Shown here: in pieces, positions 20,880 to 32,736 of the stretch
Layout: every line of letters begins with the position of its first letter
How positions within the stretch are numbered: the stretch's first letter is position 1
NCBI GenBank assembly: GCA_026225945.1
Contig: JAMJFZ010001222.1
Location: 1 to 64,000 of the forward strand
Length of the DNA stretch: 64,000 bases
DNA from: Cricetomys ansorgei
Taxonomy: Eukaryota; Chordata; Mammalia; Rodentia; Nesomyidae
Direction: 5' to 3'
Program-made: the position numbers and the translations under genes
Notes under the pieces: generated by a model
The model's database searches: none
What the model was told of the DNA's origin: nothing
Seen by the model: only the letters and a program-made list of their open reading frames with translations

Positions 20880-21265
20880 TTGTCTGGTCTCAAAGAAACC
20901 CAGGACCAGTCTCACTCCATACCCGTGGCTCTTCCCAACACTTCTACCCCCTTCCCCTCCCCTAAACCTCTGCCCCCCCAGAGGCTGGGCTGCTTTCCCT
21001 CAACCTGATCCCCACATAACAGCTGTTTTAGCTATGTAGTCTTTTGATCTCTTGGTCCTGGCAGCCTCTCTTAGACAATGGCTCCTCTCTTGCTCTCCCT
21101 CCCTCTCTCTCCTTTCATGGTCTGGTTTAGTCTGCCAGCCATGTTCAGCCTGGACTCTTGCCTCTGCCCGCCTTCTCCCTTATATCTACAATAAAGATCT
21201 TCTCCACACTTGAGGAGTAGTCATGTCCTCCTCTTTTTATCTCATTTTTCATTCAGTAGTCAGAA
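20880..21265 (+). mobile_element. LTR-like block with poly(A) signal
   Basis: A pyrimidine-rich stretch ('tctctccctccctctctctc') leads to 'gcccgccttctcccttatat', AATAAA at 21,190-21,195 and 'ttgaggagtagtcatgtcct'. The pattern resembles the U3-R-U5 end of rodent LTRs. Exact borders were not found. Confidence 0.45.
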
Positions 21266-21681
21266 TAATCTTAGAAAAGGACATTGGACTGTGTTTCTAA
21301 AGCTTTTGCAAAATCAAATCTTCCTCTAACCAAATTGCTAACAAAAGGATGCCTTCTGCAGAGGAATACACCTACAGGAGCAGAGCCCACGAAGCAGCAA
21401 TTTTAGGATCAGCAATAAAATAGTACTGTGCCAAAGTCAGAGAGGAGAGTCGAGAGCGGAGGGCTGCGGTGCTAGGTGCTGTGACCTCGTGCTCTGAGAA
21501 GCAAAGAAAGGTTATTGAGTATTCCCAGGGTCACTGCCCTGTGTTTTGGCTCTCCGGACCTCTGTTCATCCCACATTTGAGTGAATCGTCCCCCCTCTCG
21601 TCATCTTTAAGGTAGGAACATGTGACCTGGTTCTGGAGGTTTATCCTGTACTGTGGTTTGCACAATAGTCTTGGTGGGTGT
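21266..21681. other. Unique-looking DNA, nothing recognised
   Basis: No supported feature. No AATAAA is present on the minus strand here, which matters for the possible exon to its right. Confidence 0.5.
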
Positions 21682-21979
21682 CTAGAATCTCTCTGAGTGG
21701 GTGCTGAAGAGGCTCTGAAGCATGGGCAGCCGTGATGCCCTCCTGTAAGATTCTGAGAGTGAGGCAGCCTCCTGAGCGTTCATGAGCTTCTTTTCTATAA
21801 TGAGATCCATGATACCCACCATCCGAAAACTAAGTGTACATCGCTCAAAATGCTCCCCCTGGGGCATCACCCAAGCCGTGTAGTAATTGATGCACCCAGT
21901 GTCTCTGGTAACCTTCTGTGGGAACCAACTGTACCCCCAAACAAGATGAGGGCACATGACATGGGTATCTAATAATTCT
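21682..21979 (-). other. Possible coding exon (unproven), minus strand
   Basis: The minus strand has an open frame from 22,014 down to a TAG at 21,682-21,684, 110 codons long. A pyrimidine-rich stretch ending 'ccttatgtcag' at 21,980 would make a fair splice acceptor. The last 90 residues have a protein-like, non-repetitive composition ('CINYYTAWVMPQGEHFERC', later 'GIMDLIIEKKLMNAQEAASL'). The W-V-M-P-x-G spacing followed by an amphipathic stretch is faintly like the end of the ligand-binding lobe of ionotropic receptors, but this is weak. No upstream exon, poly(A) signal or named relative was found. It may equally be a chance frame or an old repeat. Confidence 0.2.
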
Positions 21980-22014
21980 CTGACATAAGGAATTAGGCCA
22001 GAGGTGAGACTAGA

Positions 22015-23423
22015 TTAGAAGTAAACCTGCCTCCAAATTCTAATCAGCTGAGACTCAGTTTTGAAAGAGGACTCTGCTGCTCAGGTCCCAGGTGGGTCAC
22101 TAAGATTGTGGCGGTCAGGGCAGCCGTGTGCATGCTACGAGAAGGGAGGGACAGCACAGAACAGAAAGAGGCTGACCAGGAGCTGGCAGCAGAAGTCACA
22201 GCCCTGTCCTTCAAGTTGTTTTGCTCAGGCCTGGGCCAGCCAAGTGTCTGCCCATGACAACTAGAATACTTCTGACTAAGACAACGCAATGCTGACTCTC
22301 AAGAGGGCATACCATTCTCCTGAATTGCGGCCTCCTGTGGAGGGCTGGTGCTGAGGGGCAAAGGGACCAATCAGACCTGGCTTGGCACCTTGGTTCCAGC
22401 ACTTGTTACCGCCAGAACCTCTTAAAGTTTCTTCCGTCCAGTCTGTCATGTGCATCAGCAGAGCTAGCACGTGAAAAGTAGCCACGTGGTGCTGGACCCA
22501 GAGCCGCAGTGTGTCTTTTTGGCCCATGTCTATTCCGAGGCTGCTCATCAGATGAGGTCTAGAGCTCCCTTCATTCCCTGGAAGGAAGCACCACTGCCGG
22601 GCCGCCTGTGTGCTTTGCCCTGCTCCATCTTAATTACAACTTCGGAAATAGTCTGAATTTTTATGGGATTGCTCTGAGGTCAGCAGTTTAAATTGCTGGT
22701 CATGATATAGTTATGAATGATTGCATTATGATGCATAAGTATATACATAAAACATAACAACTAGTACTTATTAATAGAAATTAAATGAAACATCCAGAAT
22801 TCTTTTAGAAATCATGCCCAAAGTTGTAGTCTAGGAGACTGCACAGCCTGAGGTTAAGACCTTATCCACTTAGTAAACTGGACCAGCTATCTCTGGGCCA
22901 AGGAATGCATCTCCCAACAGAACTTCACTCTCTCCTGGGGAGATGCCTCAGAAAGACCAAAAAATAAGACAGATGGACCTGACCAGAGGCGGCAGTCAGG
23001 TAAGGCCATGTCAGAATTACTCAGCCTTTTTTTTTTCTCCTCAAAGCTTAAGTTATTTTCAAAGTTTCAATTATGCTAAAAGGTCAGGACTGCATTTGCA
23101 AAACAAAGTATTAAAATGAGTCACATATTCAAGTGGCCAGAGGACTGTTTACAGCATTGTCTGGGGCTGGGGGGTGGGGGGGGCAGCTGACTGACCTTAA
23201 GCAAACATCTCAACTCTGACATGGAGGCCGTGAGCAAGAGCTTGCAGGGAGCTGGAAGTGGTATCTCTCCTTTCCTGTTATCTGAGCAATGAAACGTCAA
23301 GTTCCCATGCTCTGTGGCTTCAGTCTGATAACTGTTTCTCAGTCCATCAGCTGTGTTTTCTAGAAAACCAGGGTAGTGGAAGCTCCAGCAGCAAAACATG
23401 TACAACAAACAATAATCCTTGCT
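22015..23423. other. Intergenic DNA, no gene recognised
   Basis: Several minus-strand frames of 60-90 codons overlap at 22,044-22,548 but show no domain. Part 22,540-22,640 (minus) gives a short frame reading 'SEVVIKMEQGKAHRR', which could be chance. Nothing is supported. Confidence 0.4.
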
Positions 23424-23538
23424 GTGTGTGTGTGTGTGTGTGTGTGTGTGAGTGAGTGTGTATGTGAGTGTATGTGTGTGTGAGTGTGATGTGAGTGTGG
23501 AGTGTGTGTGTGAGTGTATGGTGTGAGTGTGTGTGTGT

Positions 23539-23584
<46 letters not shown>
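23424..23584 (+). repeat. (TG)n with GAG/TAT interruptions
   Basis: 160 bp of TG-rich sequence in two blocks, the second (23,546-23,584) nearly pure; interruptions are mostly 'gtgagtg'. Confidence 0.95.
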
Positions 23585-23586
<2 letters not shown>

Positions 23587-24305
23587 AAAGATGTGTGTAT
23601 CATTGAGTTTTCAAAGGTCTGGCTGTAGACCAAAGTCACTGGCAAACAAGCGCTCTCTACTCAATATTTGGTCTCTAGCCTTGATAAAACAAATTTGTCT
23701 TCCCAAATCCTGGAATCATTGGTGTAGCATGGGCTATAACCATCAATAAAAGGACTGAAAGTCCAAAGACAAGGTGCCTGGCTGATCTAGTGTCTAATAA
23801 GGATACTATTCCCACTCTGAAGGCTTCACCTCCATGAACTGGTTAATTGCATCCCAAAGATCTGGTCTCCTACCACCATGGCTGGCAAACATTTTTATGT
23901 GGAATCATTGTTTATAAAGTAGAGGGGGGAAGAGCAGAACCCTTAAGAGCATCAAATGTAATATAAGGTCAATTACAAATGCAATTATAAGAAGTCAAGT
24001 GGTGACATCATATTATAAATTACAAATCATTTCTGGTGATATAATTTTCCATATTAGAATTTTATTCCATTTGCTCAGAAGCTCCATTTCACCCCACAAG
24101 CTGCTCCTAAAGAATCTAGTGGCCCAACCATGCATGCCAGGAACCTACCATCTAAGAGGATTAACATGGCCAGCCAAGAACTCTCACAGAGTGCCCCAGT
24201 TTCTTTCTCAATATTGAAAATAGTAAAAATACTTCCATTCAAATAGAAACTGTTGCTTAAATAAAATTCTATTCTTTTCTCTTTGTTTTTATTTGTTCGT
24301 TTATT
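23585..24305. other. Intergenic DNA, no gene recognised
   Basis: AT-rich unique stretch with no supported coding, RNA or repeat feature. Confidence 0.5.
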
Positions 24306-24440
24306 TTCTGGGACAAGGTCTTACTCTATAGTGTAGACTGGAACACATTATGTAGACCAGGCTGTCCTCAGCTCATGATGATCCTCCTGCCTCAGCCTTT
24401 CATGTGCAGTGACTTTAAGCATGAGCCATCATTCCTAGTT
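24306..24440 (-). mobile_element. B1 SINE, diverged
   Basis: The + strand shows 'gggacaaggtcttactctat', 'tatgtagaccaggctgtcct' and 'gatcctcctgcctcagcc', the reverse of a B1 body. Many substitutions point to an old copy. Confidence 0.7.
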
Positions 24441-24454
24441 TCCTTTTCTTTTAG

Positions 24455-24545
24455 AGAGGGCTGGAGAAGTGGCTCCGTGGCACTTTCCTTGCTTGTGTAA
24501 AGGCCTGGGTTCAATCCTTAGCACTGAAAAAAGAAATAAATAAAA
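24455..24545 (+). mobile_element. ID-type SINE
   Basis: 'gggctggagaagtggctccg', 'ttccttgcttgtgtaaaggc' and 'ctgggttcaatccttagcac' followed by an A-rich tail. Confidence 0.65.
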
Positions 24546-24663
24546 TACAAGCCAGAGTTTGGGTTATCTCACACTGTGGTCCTGGAAAAATGCTGCAGGA
24601 TCTTAAAAAAAAAGTCTTAATTGGCAGTAGGCACACAGCAAATACTTTATTTTAAAACATTCT

Positions 24664-24812
24664 CTAGCCAGGTGGTTATGCATGCCTTTAATCCTAGCAC
24701 TCAGGAGGCAGAGGCAGGTGGATCTCCATGAGTTCAAGGCCAGCCTGGTCTACAGAATGAGTTCCAGGACAGCCAGAGTTACAACAGAGAAACCCTGTCT
24801 TCGACAACAAAA
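24664..24812 (+). mobile_element. B1 SINE
   Basis: Near full length: 'atgcctttaatcctagcact', 'caaggccagcctggtctaca', 'gagttccaggacagccagag' and 'gaaaccctgtcttcg', then poly(A). Confidence 0.92.
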
Positions 24813-24849
24813 AAAAAAAGAAAGGAAGAAAGAAAGAGAGAGAGAGAGA

Positions 24850-24925
<76 letters not shown>

Positions 24926-24946
24926 AAAAGAAAGAAAGAAAGAAAG
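24813..24946 (+). repeat. (GA)n / (GAAA)n array in a B1 tail
   Basis: The A-rich tail of the B1 runs into pure purine GA and GAAA repeats for about 130 bp. Confidence 0.95.
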
Positions 24947-26139
24947 TTCTCTCGCACAGAGCTTGGCCCAGAACATGATGGACACAGAAGGAAGGCCACT
25001 CTGAACCTAATAATACTGAGCTGTCCGACAGCAGGAAACCGCTTCCCTTCTGTCTGTTTAAATATGTACCTGGGGTTTACAGACACAGATGTGCCATTGT
25101 GAGTGACCCAGGGAACTAGCTGGCTTTGACAAAGTTCCCCATTTACAGCCAGACTCAAACACATCACCCAAGGAACAGAAAGACTCTTAGCAATGGAAAC
25201 GGTTCGGACTGTCTGCTTTCCGGCCATGTGTGCTTCTGTTCCAACACGGAGTCGTTCTTAAAGACTCTGTGCCATCTGTTTCAGGGGTTTGTTTAGGCCA
25301 AAAGTACATGAAAGTGTTGTTTTACTCTGACATTCAGGGAGAGAATTCTTGAGTAAATTAAAAGAACGCGATACGTTCGTACTTCTGAGGGTCTCTTCCT
25401 TTCAAATGCTACACAGATGTATCACATCAAAAAAAAAATATTAACAAGGGTCAGCCCAGTCTCCTTGCAGGTGACTTTGCATTATTGACTCCAGTCCAAG
25501 CCTGATCATGGATGTAGAAATAAAGAAACGTACTGAGCTTAATAAATACCTGTCCTTCCTAAGAAACCTGGAAAACCATACCACAGCAACCTGGAAGCTC
25601 AGTGAAGACACTGCCAATAAATCAGCTGACTACGGTGCTCCACTCTTGCCAGCTGGTGTAGCTGCAAACGAGCGTGCTCCCATGATCCACAACCTCTTGT
25701 CTAAACAGAAGCTGAGAAATGCATGCACAGGAAGATGGCTAGGAGCATCATGGCGACAGGACTGGGAAAAAAACCAGAAGCCTGACAGCAAGAAATGAGA
25801 GCACAAATTGCCACATAATTAGAGAATAGATGTCTTAGAGCAGATAGATACTAACATCATAAACCAGAGTCTCTCTGACAGCCGCTTCCAGAATCAGAAA
25901 GGAGAGTGGGCAGGGGAGGAGCCTCCGGGCATATCTAGACACACTGGTCTGAGCAAACACTGCAAGGTGCTAATATTCATATTTATTCTGATTTTGAAAG
26001 CCCAGGACACCCTAACAGCTGATGCACATCCTGGATTTACTTTCTCCTCTCCACTCCCAAACTAGCAAGTATTTAAATTCCACTTTTGTTTTTCTTGGTT
26101 GTTCATCTCCACTGAAATAGCAAATCTTATTTTAAAATC
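24947..26139. other. Intergenic DNA, no gene recognised
   Basis: A 96-codon + frame at 25,508-25,798 (starts MDVEIKKRTELNKYLSFLRN) has no recognised relative and no splice or poly(A) context; it could be a remnant of an old retrocopy. Nothing else is supported. Confidence 0.4.
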
Positions 26140-26262
26140 CCTCAGCCCTGGAAGTGGTGTATAGCTTTAAACCCCAACTCAGAGGGAGAAAGGCAGAACA
26201 AGCACATGCTCAAGGCTAGCTTACAGCTTCATGAGGCATTCCAGGCCAGCATGGACTACAGC
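26140..26262 (+). mobile_element. B1-like SINE, strongly diverged
   Basis: 'gtggtgtatagctttaaacc' and 'attccaggccagcatggact' keep B1 order; the rest is degraded. A (GA)n tract follows. Confidence 0.5.
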
Positions 26263-26263
26263 C

Positions 26264-26295
<32 letters not shown>

Positions 26296-26343
26296 AAGGA
26301 AGGAAGAGAGAGAGAGAAAGGGAGAAAGAGAGAAAGAGAGAAC
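26263..26343 (+). repeat. (GA)n-rich purine tract
   Basis: Pure purine GA/GGAA sequence behind a SINE remnant. Confidence 0.9.
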
Positions 26344-26399
26344 AAAATGGAAAAGAACAATAGTAACAATAATGAATTAAAAGAATAAATAAATAAAAA

Positions 26400-26518
26400 C
26401 CCTTCTGTGCAATGCTGCGAAACAGGCCTGTAACCCCAGCACTCAAAGGCTAAAACAGAAAAGTTATAGATTCAGCCTGGGCTGCATAGCATGACCCTGG
26501 TTTAAAAAAAAAAAAAAG
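26400..26518 (+). mobile_element. B1-like SINE fragment
   Basis: 'ggcctgtaaccccagcactc', 'attcagcctgggctgcatag' and 'catgaccctggtttaaaaaa' follow B1 order with a poly(A) end. Confidence 0.55.
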
Positions 26519-27490
26519 AACCTTCAATATAAACCCAGCAGGATCTAACTTAAAATCCTTGGCAAGTTTAAATAGTTTTAAGTAAGTTTTGGTTTTTTTG
26601 TTTGTTTTTTAAGAAGTTGCTTTAAGAACTCATGGTATAAATTTACGACATAATTACTTTGGAAAACCTTTTTGGATAATAAATCAAATTTTCTTTTAAG
26701 TTAATTAAACTCAAACTCCATGACAAATTGGAAACCTGGCTTCTCACATCCAAATTCAAAGCTAGTGCAGTTTAGACGGATCTGCTACCCTACACCATGG
26801 TTTGTGCGTATCATATCAAGGAGACTTTGGGCCTACAACACACCAGACTCAGCATGGCAGGAGCCAGCTATGGCTACATTAGGCCCCAAGGCCTCAATAT
26901 GGGATACTGAGACTCACCGGAACCTATCCCCAAAGAGACCATTGCAGACACCTTGAGACCCAGAGATGAGATTGACACTGTGTGATGACTTGGAAAGCTT
27001 GTGGTGGTCTCTACCTCTTAGGTTTAACTTTGATTTTCAAGATGACCCAAATACATATCTTCAGGAACAGGCGAGAAATGGATTGCACACCACCCAAGCT
27101 TTCACTGAAGACTGGAAGTAAAGAATTGCTTGGAAATGTTGGCAGGCTAAAAGAACCAAAAGGGGAAGGGGAAGCCTGAGTCTCTGATAAGAAGCAGCTT
27201 CCAGAGTAGTGCTGAAATCCAGAGACAACAGAATCATAGAAAAGGGGCTCCCACAGGGGCCGAGTACAGAGAGACAGCCATAGTTCATATGAAGCCCAGT
27301 TGTTTGGGGGGTGATGTCCCTGCCCTTTCCTTGAAGCCCTCCTGTCCCTTGCCAGTATCTCCCTTTACTGACCACATCAGTAGGTAGAAGTCAGGGGCAT
27401 CTGGGAGTGCAATCAGCAAGGCAAGACAGGAGACAGGGCAGAAAAAGTTGTAGAGGAATGTTTAATCTTTCAATCCATCACCTGTTCCAG
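26519..27490. other. Intergenic DNA, no gene recognised
   Basis: Unique-looking sequence; open frames of 65-104 codons have no domain or signal. Confidence 0.5.
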
Positions 27491-28330
27491 GGTAGAAAGA
27501 ATGTTGGTACACACCTTTAATCCCAGTATTCAGAAGACAATGGTAGTATAGGCCTTTAATCCCTAAAATAGAAACAGAGTATGGAAGCAGACTCAGGAAG
27601 CAGAACTCAAAAGGAGTCAGTGTCAGAGAGAAATGACATCTGAGATAAGTCAGTAAAGGACAGGCAAAGTGACTAATCAGAGGAAGAGTTAGCAGAGTGA
27701 ATCAGAGTGAGGACATGCCCAACTCTCATGATAGAAAAAGTGAACTCAGCTCAGAGCAGAATCAGTTACAGCAGGCAGTATGAGGCAAGCAGTCTGCAGC
27801 AAGCAGATAGAAGGAAAAGACACAGGCAATGAAGTGGTCTGACTGAGGGTAAGGCAGAGAGGTTAACTGGGGCAGTATGGAACAATGAGAGCTCAGGGAG
27901 AGACACAGAGACACAGAGGCAGCTTGGCAGAAGAAGTCAATATCAGACAGAAAAAGTGAGTCAGTTTGACTCACAGAGAGTAGTTCAACCTGAGCCAGTC
28001 AGAGAATCAGCCAGAATCTGGTAAAGTCAGAAGAGTTTGATCAGAAACAGTAAGCTGGCCCAGAACGTCAGTTTGAGCCAGCAGCTTGGAGAAGAGTTTG
28101 GGCATGAACCAGAAGAGTCAGAGTTCAGAAGGAACTAGTCAGAGTGGTTCAGTCAGTAGTGGGTTTTGGAGGCTGAGACTGAAGCCTTCTAGGTCTGAGC
28201 TAGCAGATTAAATGCTCTAGATTGTACAGAGGCCAAGGCTGAAGTCTTCCAGCTCTAGACTGAAGGCTGGACTTTACAGAGGCAGAAACGCTCCAGGGCT
28301 CCAGGACTGGTGATTGAATTAGGCAAAAGA
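27491..28330 (+). mobile_element. 0.84-kb AGTCAG-rich dispersed element, copy 1 (LTR-like)
   Basis: The whole block matches 36,565-37,359 in order: 'gtagaaagaatgt', 'acacctttaatcc', 'ggagtcagtgtcagagagaa', 'gaatcagagtgaggacatgc', 'agcttggagaagagtttg', 'gctctagattgtac' and 'gactggtgattgaat'. Short AGTCAG/CAGAGT motifs recur throughout. An AATAAA lies at 28,330-28,335, so an LTR is possible. It has a B1-like 'ctttaatcccag' near its left end. Confidence 0.65.
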
Positions 28331-28335
28331 ATAAA

Positions 28336-29057
28336 CACCTTTAAACCTGAATCAATGTCTGCATCTGGTAAATCTATGCCTATAAGAAGTGGAGAATGAT
28401 TCTTGTGTGCCAAATAGCAAATTGATACGTCTTCCTCAGGAAACAGAAAGAGAATCTTGCCCAAATGCCAATAGTACATTTCATTACCACCAAAATGTAC
28501 AAGTGGCAGGGAAGATGTCTGAGATGGAATATCCTAAAACCCCAAATTTATGTTTTGTGAGTGTTAATTGGCATTAATACAGAACAGTTCATCTCATCTG
28601 GTTACAGAAAAAATTTAACATAACCTTAACTCTAACCATTTACTGCAGGTGAAGCTATGCAAAGTTGAACATCCTATTAATTGTTCCCCGTTAGATTAGG
28701 GTGATTGAGAACACCAGCCTCACAAAGTTTCTAAGATAAAATCATGGCACACTGAGGAGAATAGAGTTGATTTGAGCTTTCTTGCAGACACGCTATTTTA
28801 ACATATTAGAAAATCATTCAAATACCCATCTGCTCTTCAGTGTGCTGTGTTGGAGAGGCACAGACAGGAGCAGCCACCTCCACGCAGCAATCCACTGGGA
28901 AGGACTGCTCCCAGCCTCTCCCCAGCCCCCCTGGAGCTGAGACTATGGCCTCTAGAGCCAAGAATCTCCACAGCAGCCTGAGAGGGAGTCAGAACTGAGG
29001 ATGTCCTGCCCAGATTCCTGATCCACAGAAACTGTGAGATGATATTTGTTAATAAAA
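28336..29057. other. Intergenic DNA, no gene recognised
   Basis: No supported feature in this stretch. Confidence 0.5.
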
Positions 29058-29130
29058 GATGGGGGTGTGGCTCAGTGGTGGAGGACATGTCCAGCATGCC
29101 CACGGTCCTGATTTATTCCTAGAACCACAA
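29058..29130 (+). mobile_element. ID-type SINE
   Basis: 'gatgggggtgtggctcagtg', 'gtggaggacatgtccagcat' and 'ctagaaccac' fit a diverged ID core. Confidence 0.6.
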
Positions 29131-29774
29131 AATCATAATAATAATAACCTGAACACACTAAATAGATTTTTTAGAGCTAGGCTCTGAAGGCAGCTTAGTT
29201 TTCTGGGTTTTTTTTTTTTTTTCTTTTTGGGGGGTGGGGGATGGTTGCTGTTTGTTCTTATGTTTTTTTTTTTTTTTTTGTTTTGTTTTTTTAATATGAT
29301 TCTTTTCAAAGACTTCGGATTCCAGAGATTGCTAGCCTCATTTGGGGACTCATTTGGGGACTGAGCAGCAAGCTGCAGCACAGAGCACCAGAAGAGAGAG
29401 TACTTAGCATAGAACAGGTATTCAATAAATATGTGATCAATAAACATTTTTAGTTTCTTCCCCTCATCCAAGATCCCAAGCACTATGAAAGTGTTTACTT
29501 CCTAAGCATCTCTTGTGCCAATCCACCTCTCCACCCGTCTATTTTAGGAGCAGGGTTGCTCACCTGGATTGTAAAATGGTCTCTAGATCTATTCTGGCCA
29601 CTTCTCACTAAACTCTTAGCCGCAAGCAGGTCATTTGTCCACAGTGAAGGTGATCGTGTCATGTCCCGTTTGTATTCATTTTCTAGATTTGCCATAAAAG
29701 ATACCATGGAGCCCATACAGAAGAAATGTATTTTCTCACTGCTCTGGAGATTGGAAGTCCAACATAAGATTGCT
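29131..29774. other. Intergenic DNA with T runs
   Basis: Two long T runs (29,209-29,222 and 29,263-29,278) flank a G-rich patch (ggggggtggggg). No gene is seen. Confidence 0.5.
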
Positions 29775-29965
29775 TGGGGAGCTAGACATACCTCTCAGCA
29801 GTTAAACGTGAGTCCTGTCCTGATAGAAGACACGCAGGTCAGCTCACAACCACTTACTTCAGCTTTGAGAGATCAAACATCCTCTTCTCGTCTCTGAGGA
29901 TACCCACAGGAACAAGAGCACACATACACAATTTAAAATGAAAATAAAATCTTTAAAAAAATTTA
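29775..29965 (+). mobile_element. B2 SINE, first arm of an inverted pair
   Basis: B2 order is kept: 'cctctcagcagttaaacgtg', 'gtcagctcacaaccactta', 'acatacacaatttaaaatga' and 'aaaataaaatcttt' at the tail. It ends a few bases before a B2 in the opposite orientation. Confidence 0.75.
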
Positions 29966-29969
29966 TAAA

Positions 29970-30101
29970 GAGACTATCAGATTCCCCTGGAACTGGAGTT
30001 ACAGATGGTTGTGAGCTGCCACGTGGTGCTGGGAACAGAACCTGGATCTTCAGGAAAGAGCAGCCAGTGCTCTTAACCACTGAGCCATCTCTCCAGCCCC
30101 T
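29970..30101 (-). mobile_element. B2 SINE, second arm of an inverted pair
   Basis: The + strand reads 'ggttgtgagctgccacgtgg', 'gaacagaacctggatcttca', 'gagcagccagtgctcttaac' and 'cactgagccatctctccagc', a clean reverse complement of the B2 head. Confidence 0.92.
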
Positions 30102-30107
30102 TCCTTA

Positions 30108-30210
30108 GTTTGTTAAAGTGTGTGCATGCGTGTGTGTGTGTGTTGCGCGTGTGGTGCGTATGCGTGTGTGCGTGCGCACCTGTGCGTGTGCGTGTGCGTG
30201 TGTGTGCACC

Positions 30211-30274
<64 letters not shown>

Positions 30275-30344
30275 TGTGCGTGTGCGTGTGTGCGTGCGCA
30301 CCTGTGCGTGTGTGTGTGTGTGCATGCACACGTGTGCCTGTGCA

Positions 30345-30376
<32 letters not shown>

Positions 30377-30399
30377 CGTGCGCACACGTGTGCGTGCCA
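30108..30399 (+). repeat. (TG)n with CG interruptions (alternating purine-pyrimidine)
   Basis: About 290 bp of TG dinucleotides mixed with CG and CA (gtgcgcacctgtgcgtgtgc and similar). Strict purine-pyrimidine alternation is kept over long stretches. Confidence 0.95.
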
Positions 30400-31232
30400 G
30401 GTCACCTCTGCTTGTCTACAGCCTTCTACTAAGGCTGCAGCTGCCTTCAGAGGCCATCTCCAGACTCCTGCAACAGCTACTTCTTACTCCCTCAAGCTTT
30501 GGTCTTTGATGGCCCCCAATTGGGATTTGTCTCTGATGCCTTCACTAAACCAAACTCATACCTTGTGCATAGACTTCAGTAGACTGCCCTCAAATCGCCC
30601 AATTAAACATGCCATCTGCTCCTTCTCAGGCCTCTATTTCAGCCGTAGCAACTCGCCTAATCCTTTGCAGTCTGGCCCTTGCCAAACTCTCTTATGCTCT
30701 GTCCTCACTCTGCAATCTTCTCCCAACTCTTCAGACTAGCCTCAAAGCACCAACCAGTGCCCAGACCTGGTTTCTTTATTGGAAATAGTATAAAGATGGT
30801 GGCATCTTGTAGGTCAGGTCCCAGGAAAGCAGATGCTCAGACAGAGATCTGGGTGCAGGAGGTCACTGGAATGTCCTGTCAGCAACACCTAAAGTCCGGG
30901 AGGAAGGCAATAGAGGGGGACATCTGGCTGTGACACCACGCCAGCCAAGGACTCACCTAGCCCCATGGCAGTTGAAGCTGGGGTCACTGTGCGATTGAGG
31001 AAAGAGACCAGCCTCCATCTAATCAAGTCCTGGAAGTAACCTGCCCCGGGATGAGACTCAAGCTTGAGTAAGACAGGTTCCCTCCACAAAAGCATTCCCA
31101 GGGGAAAATTGGTTGTGAGCTGTTAGCAGTCAGGACCCTGGAAGTGGGGAAATGAGTCTAGTTCCTGAAGGGAGGATCTTGGGTGCACAATACAACATCC
31201 ACCAAAAATTTATCACCTAAGAATTTATTGAA
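30400..31232. other. Intergenic DNA, no gene recognised
   Basis: No supported feature; forward frames here extend from the (TG)n tract and are artefacts. Confidence 0.5.
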
Positions 31233-31301
31233 AGTGAGTTGGGGGCTTAGTTCAGAGTTAAAATGTTTGCTTAGCATACAAAAGGTCTTGGGTTTGAGTC
31301 C
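31233..31301 (+). mobile_element. ID SINE
   Basis: 'gggggcttagttcagagtta', 'gtttgcttagcatacaaaag' and 'cttgggtttgagtcccaaca' are the ID core; a (CA)n tail follows. Confidence 0.75.
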
Positions 31302-31345
31302 CAACACACACACACACACATACACTCACACACATGTATGCACGC
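31302..31345 (+). repeat. (CA)n microsatellite
   Basis: CA repeats with TACACTCA interruptions in the tail of an ID element. Confidence 0.85.
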
Positions 31346-32736
31346 ACACATATATGTATACACTTATGTGTATAATACATATACATGTATGTGTGTGACG
31401 AATATAAGCAAAGCTAGATACAAAGATGTTTGTTAAAAGCTATTTAAAAATTGGGCGAATATTAGAAACAATCTACAATTCCAATAGTCATAGGAAACTG
31501 ATTGGAAGGTAGAGTGGGCCTGAAGATGATGATATTGTGTAGTTGCTAAAAGAATAAGCAACAAAAATGGGTGCCTCGATGCTAGAGTAACTGGCAGAGG
31601 TGAAGACCTCATCCGATCCCTGTACAGCAAGAATAACATAAATAAAGCAGGTAGAAAGAACTGATTCATAATGTACACATTATTAAATAAAAAGAAGATT
31701 TTAAAAACCCCTTGCTAAAATACATGTCTGTGTACAAAGGCGCATAAACGCACAGGGAAGAAAGCAGAGCATCCAGATGCAAACTAGTCACTGATAGATG
31801 GTAGGACTACAGATGACTTCTAGCTTCTTCTTTGTAGCTCTTTTTTTATATTTCTAGCAATGAGCCTATAATCAATATGTAACTCGAAGGAAACAATATA
31901 TCAGGTATTTTAAAAGATATTGTGACAGAGACTGCACAAAATAGCAACGCCTAACTTGCTGCCATAGATATTTTTGTTTAATTAAAATTAAAAACCCAAA
32001 AGGGAAATACGTCATCACTCAACTTGGAAGGTGATACAGGGCAGTCTGCTCAAGTCTCTCCATCACCATCTCCCCCCAGCTCCTCCCCACATCCTGGACC
32101 AGGTGCCTTTGTGCTCTACTTAAAATCCATAGACCTCCGCAGCCTGCACCTCCACCTCTGCGGCATGTCGAAGATCTGAAACTGTTTTCTGAGGCAAACA
32201 TAAGTCCAGACAATAAGTAGGCCATTTGCACACTCGTGGGTGTGATCGGGTTCCTTATTATGTATGATACAGTGTCTACCCTGGGCCCAAGGTCAAAGCT
32301 TCTCAATCTGTGTTTAACAGCAAATGCAGCACCATCCTCCATGATCCCATCAGAGAAAACCCAAAACCCTCACACAGGCACTTCTACTGTGGTGGCCAAA
32401 AGCATGAGCCCCATGGCCTGAAGCCACTGGAAGCTATCCCTGGGCAATCTACATGACAGCTTTCTGCATGGTTCAGGTTCTGCATCTGGGCTGGCAATGA
32501 AGCTCAACAAGTTCTGCTATCCCACAACCACAGGGCTACCCGTCGATGAAACTCAATGAAAACCTTTGCCTAGATTGTGTAGCAGGGTTCTAAGTCTGAG
32601 CCTCAGTACCAGAAACATATTAATATAATAAAGTAAAATGGAGAGATAGTGAAATCAATGGCAGGGGTCATATAGAAGTATACTGACTAAGTGGATCTAT
32701 GTGAAGCCTGTAGGTATTTTGTTCTGACTTTCCCTG
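31346..32736. other. Intergenic DNA, no gene recognised
   Basis: Unique-looking. The 107-codon minus frame at 32,019-32,342 has no recognised domain. No RNA gene is seen. Confidence 0.5.

Noticed and set aside
25508..25798. 96-codon frame beginning MDVEIKKRTELN
   Set aside because: I recognise no relative, and there is no poly(A) tail, promoter or flanking duplication to show a retrocopy.
30073..30739. Histidine/threonine- or cysteine/valine-rich frames
   Set aside because: They are (TG)n and (CA)n translations.
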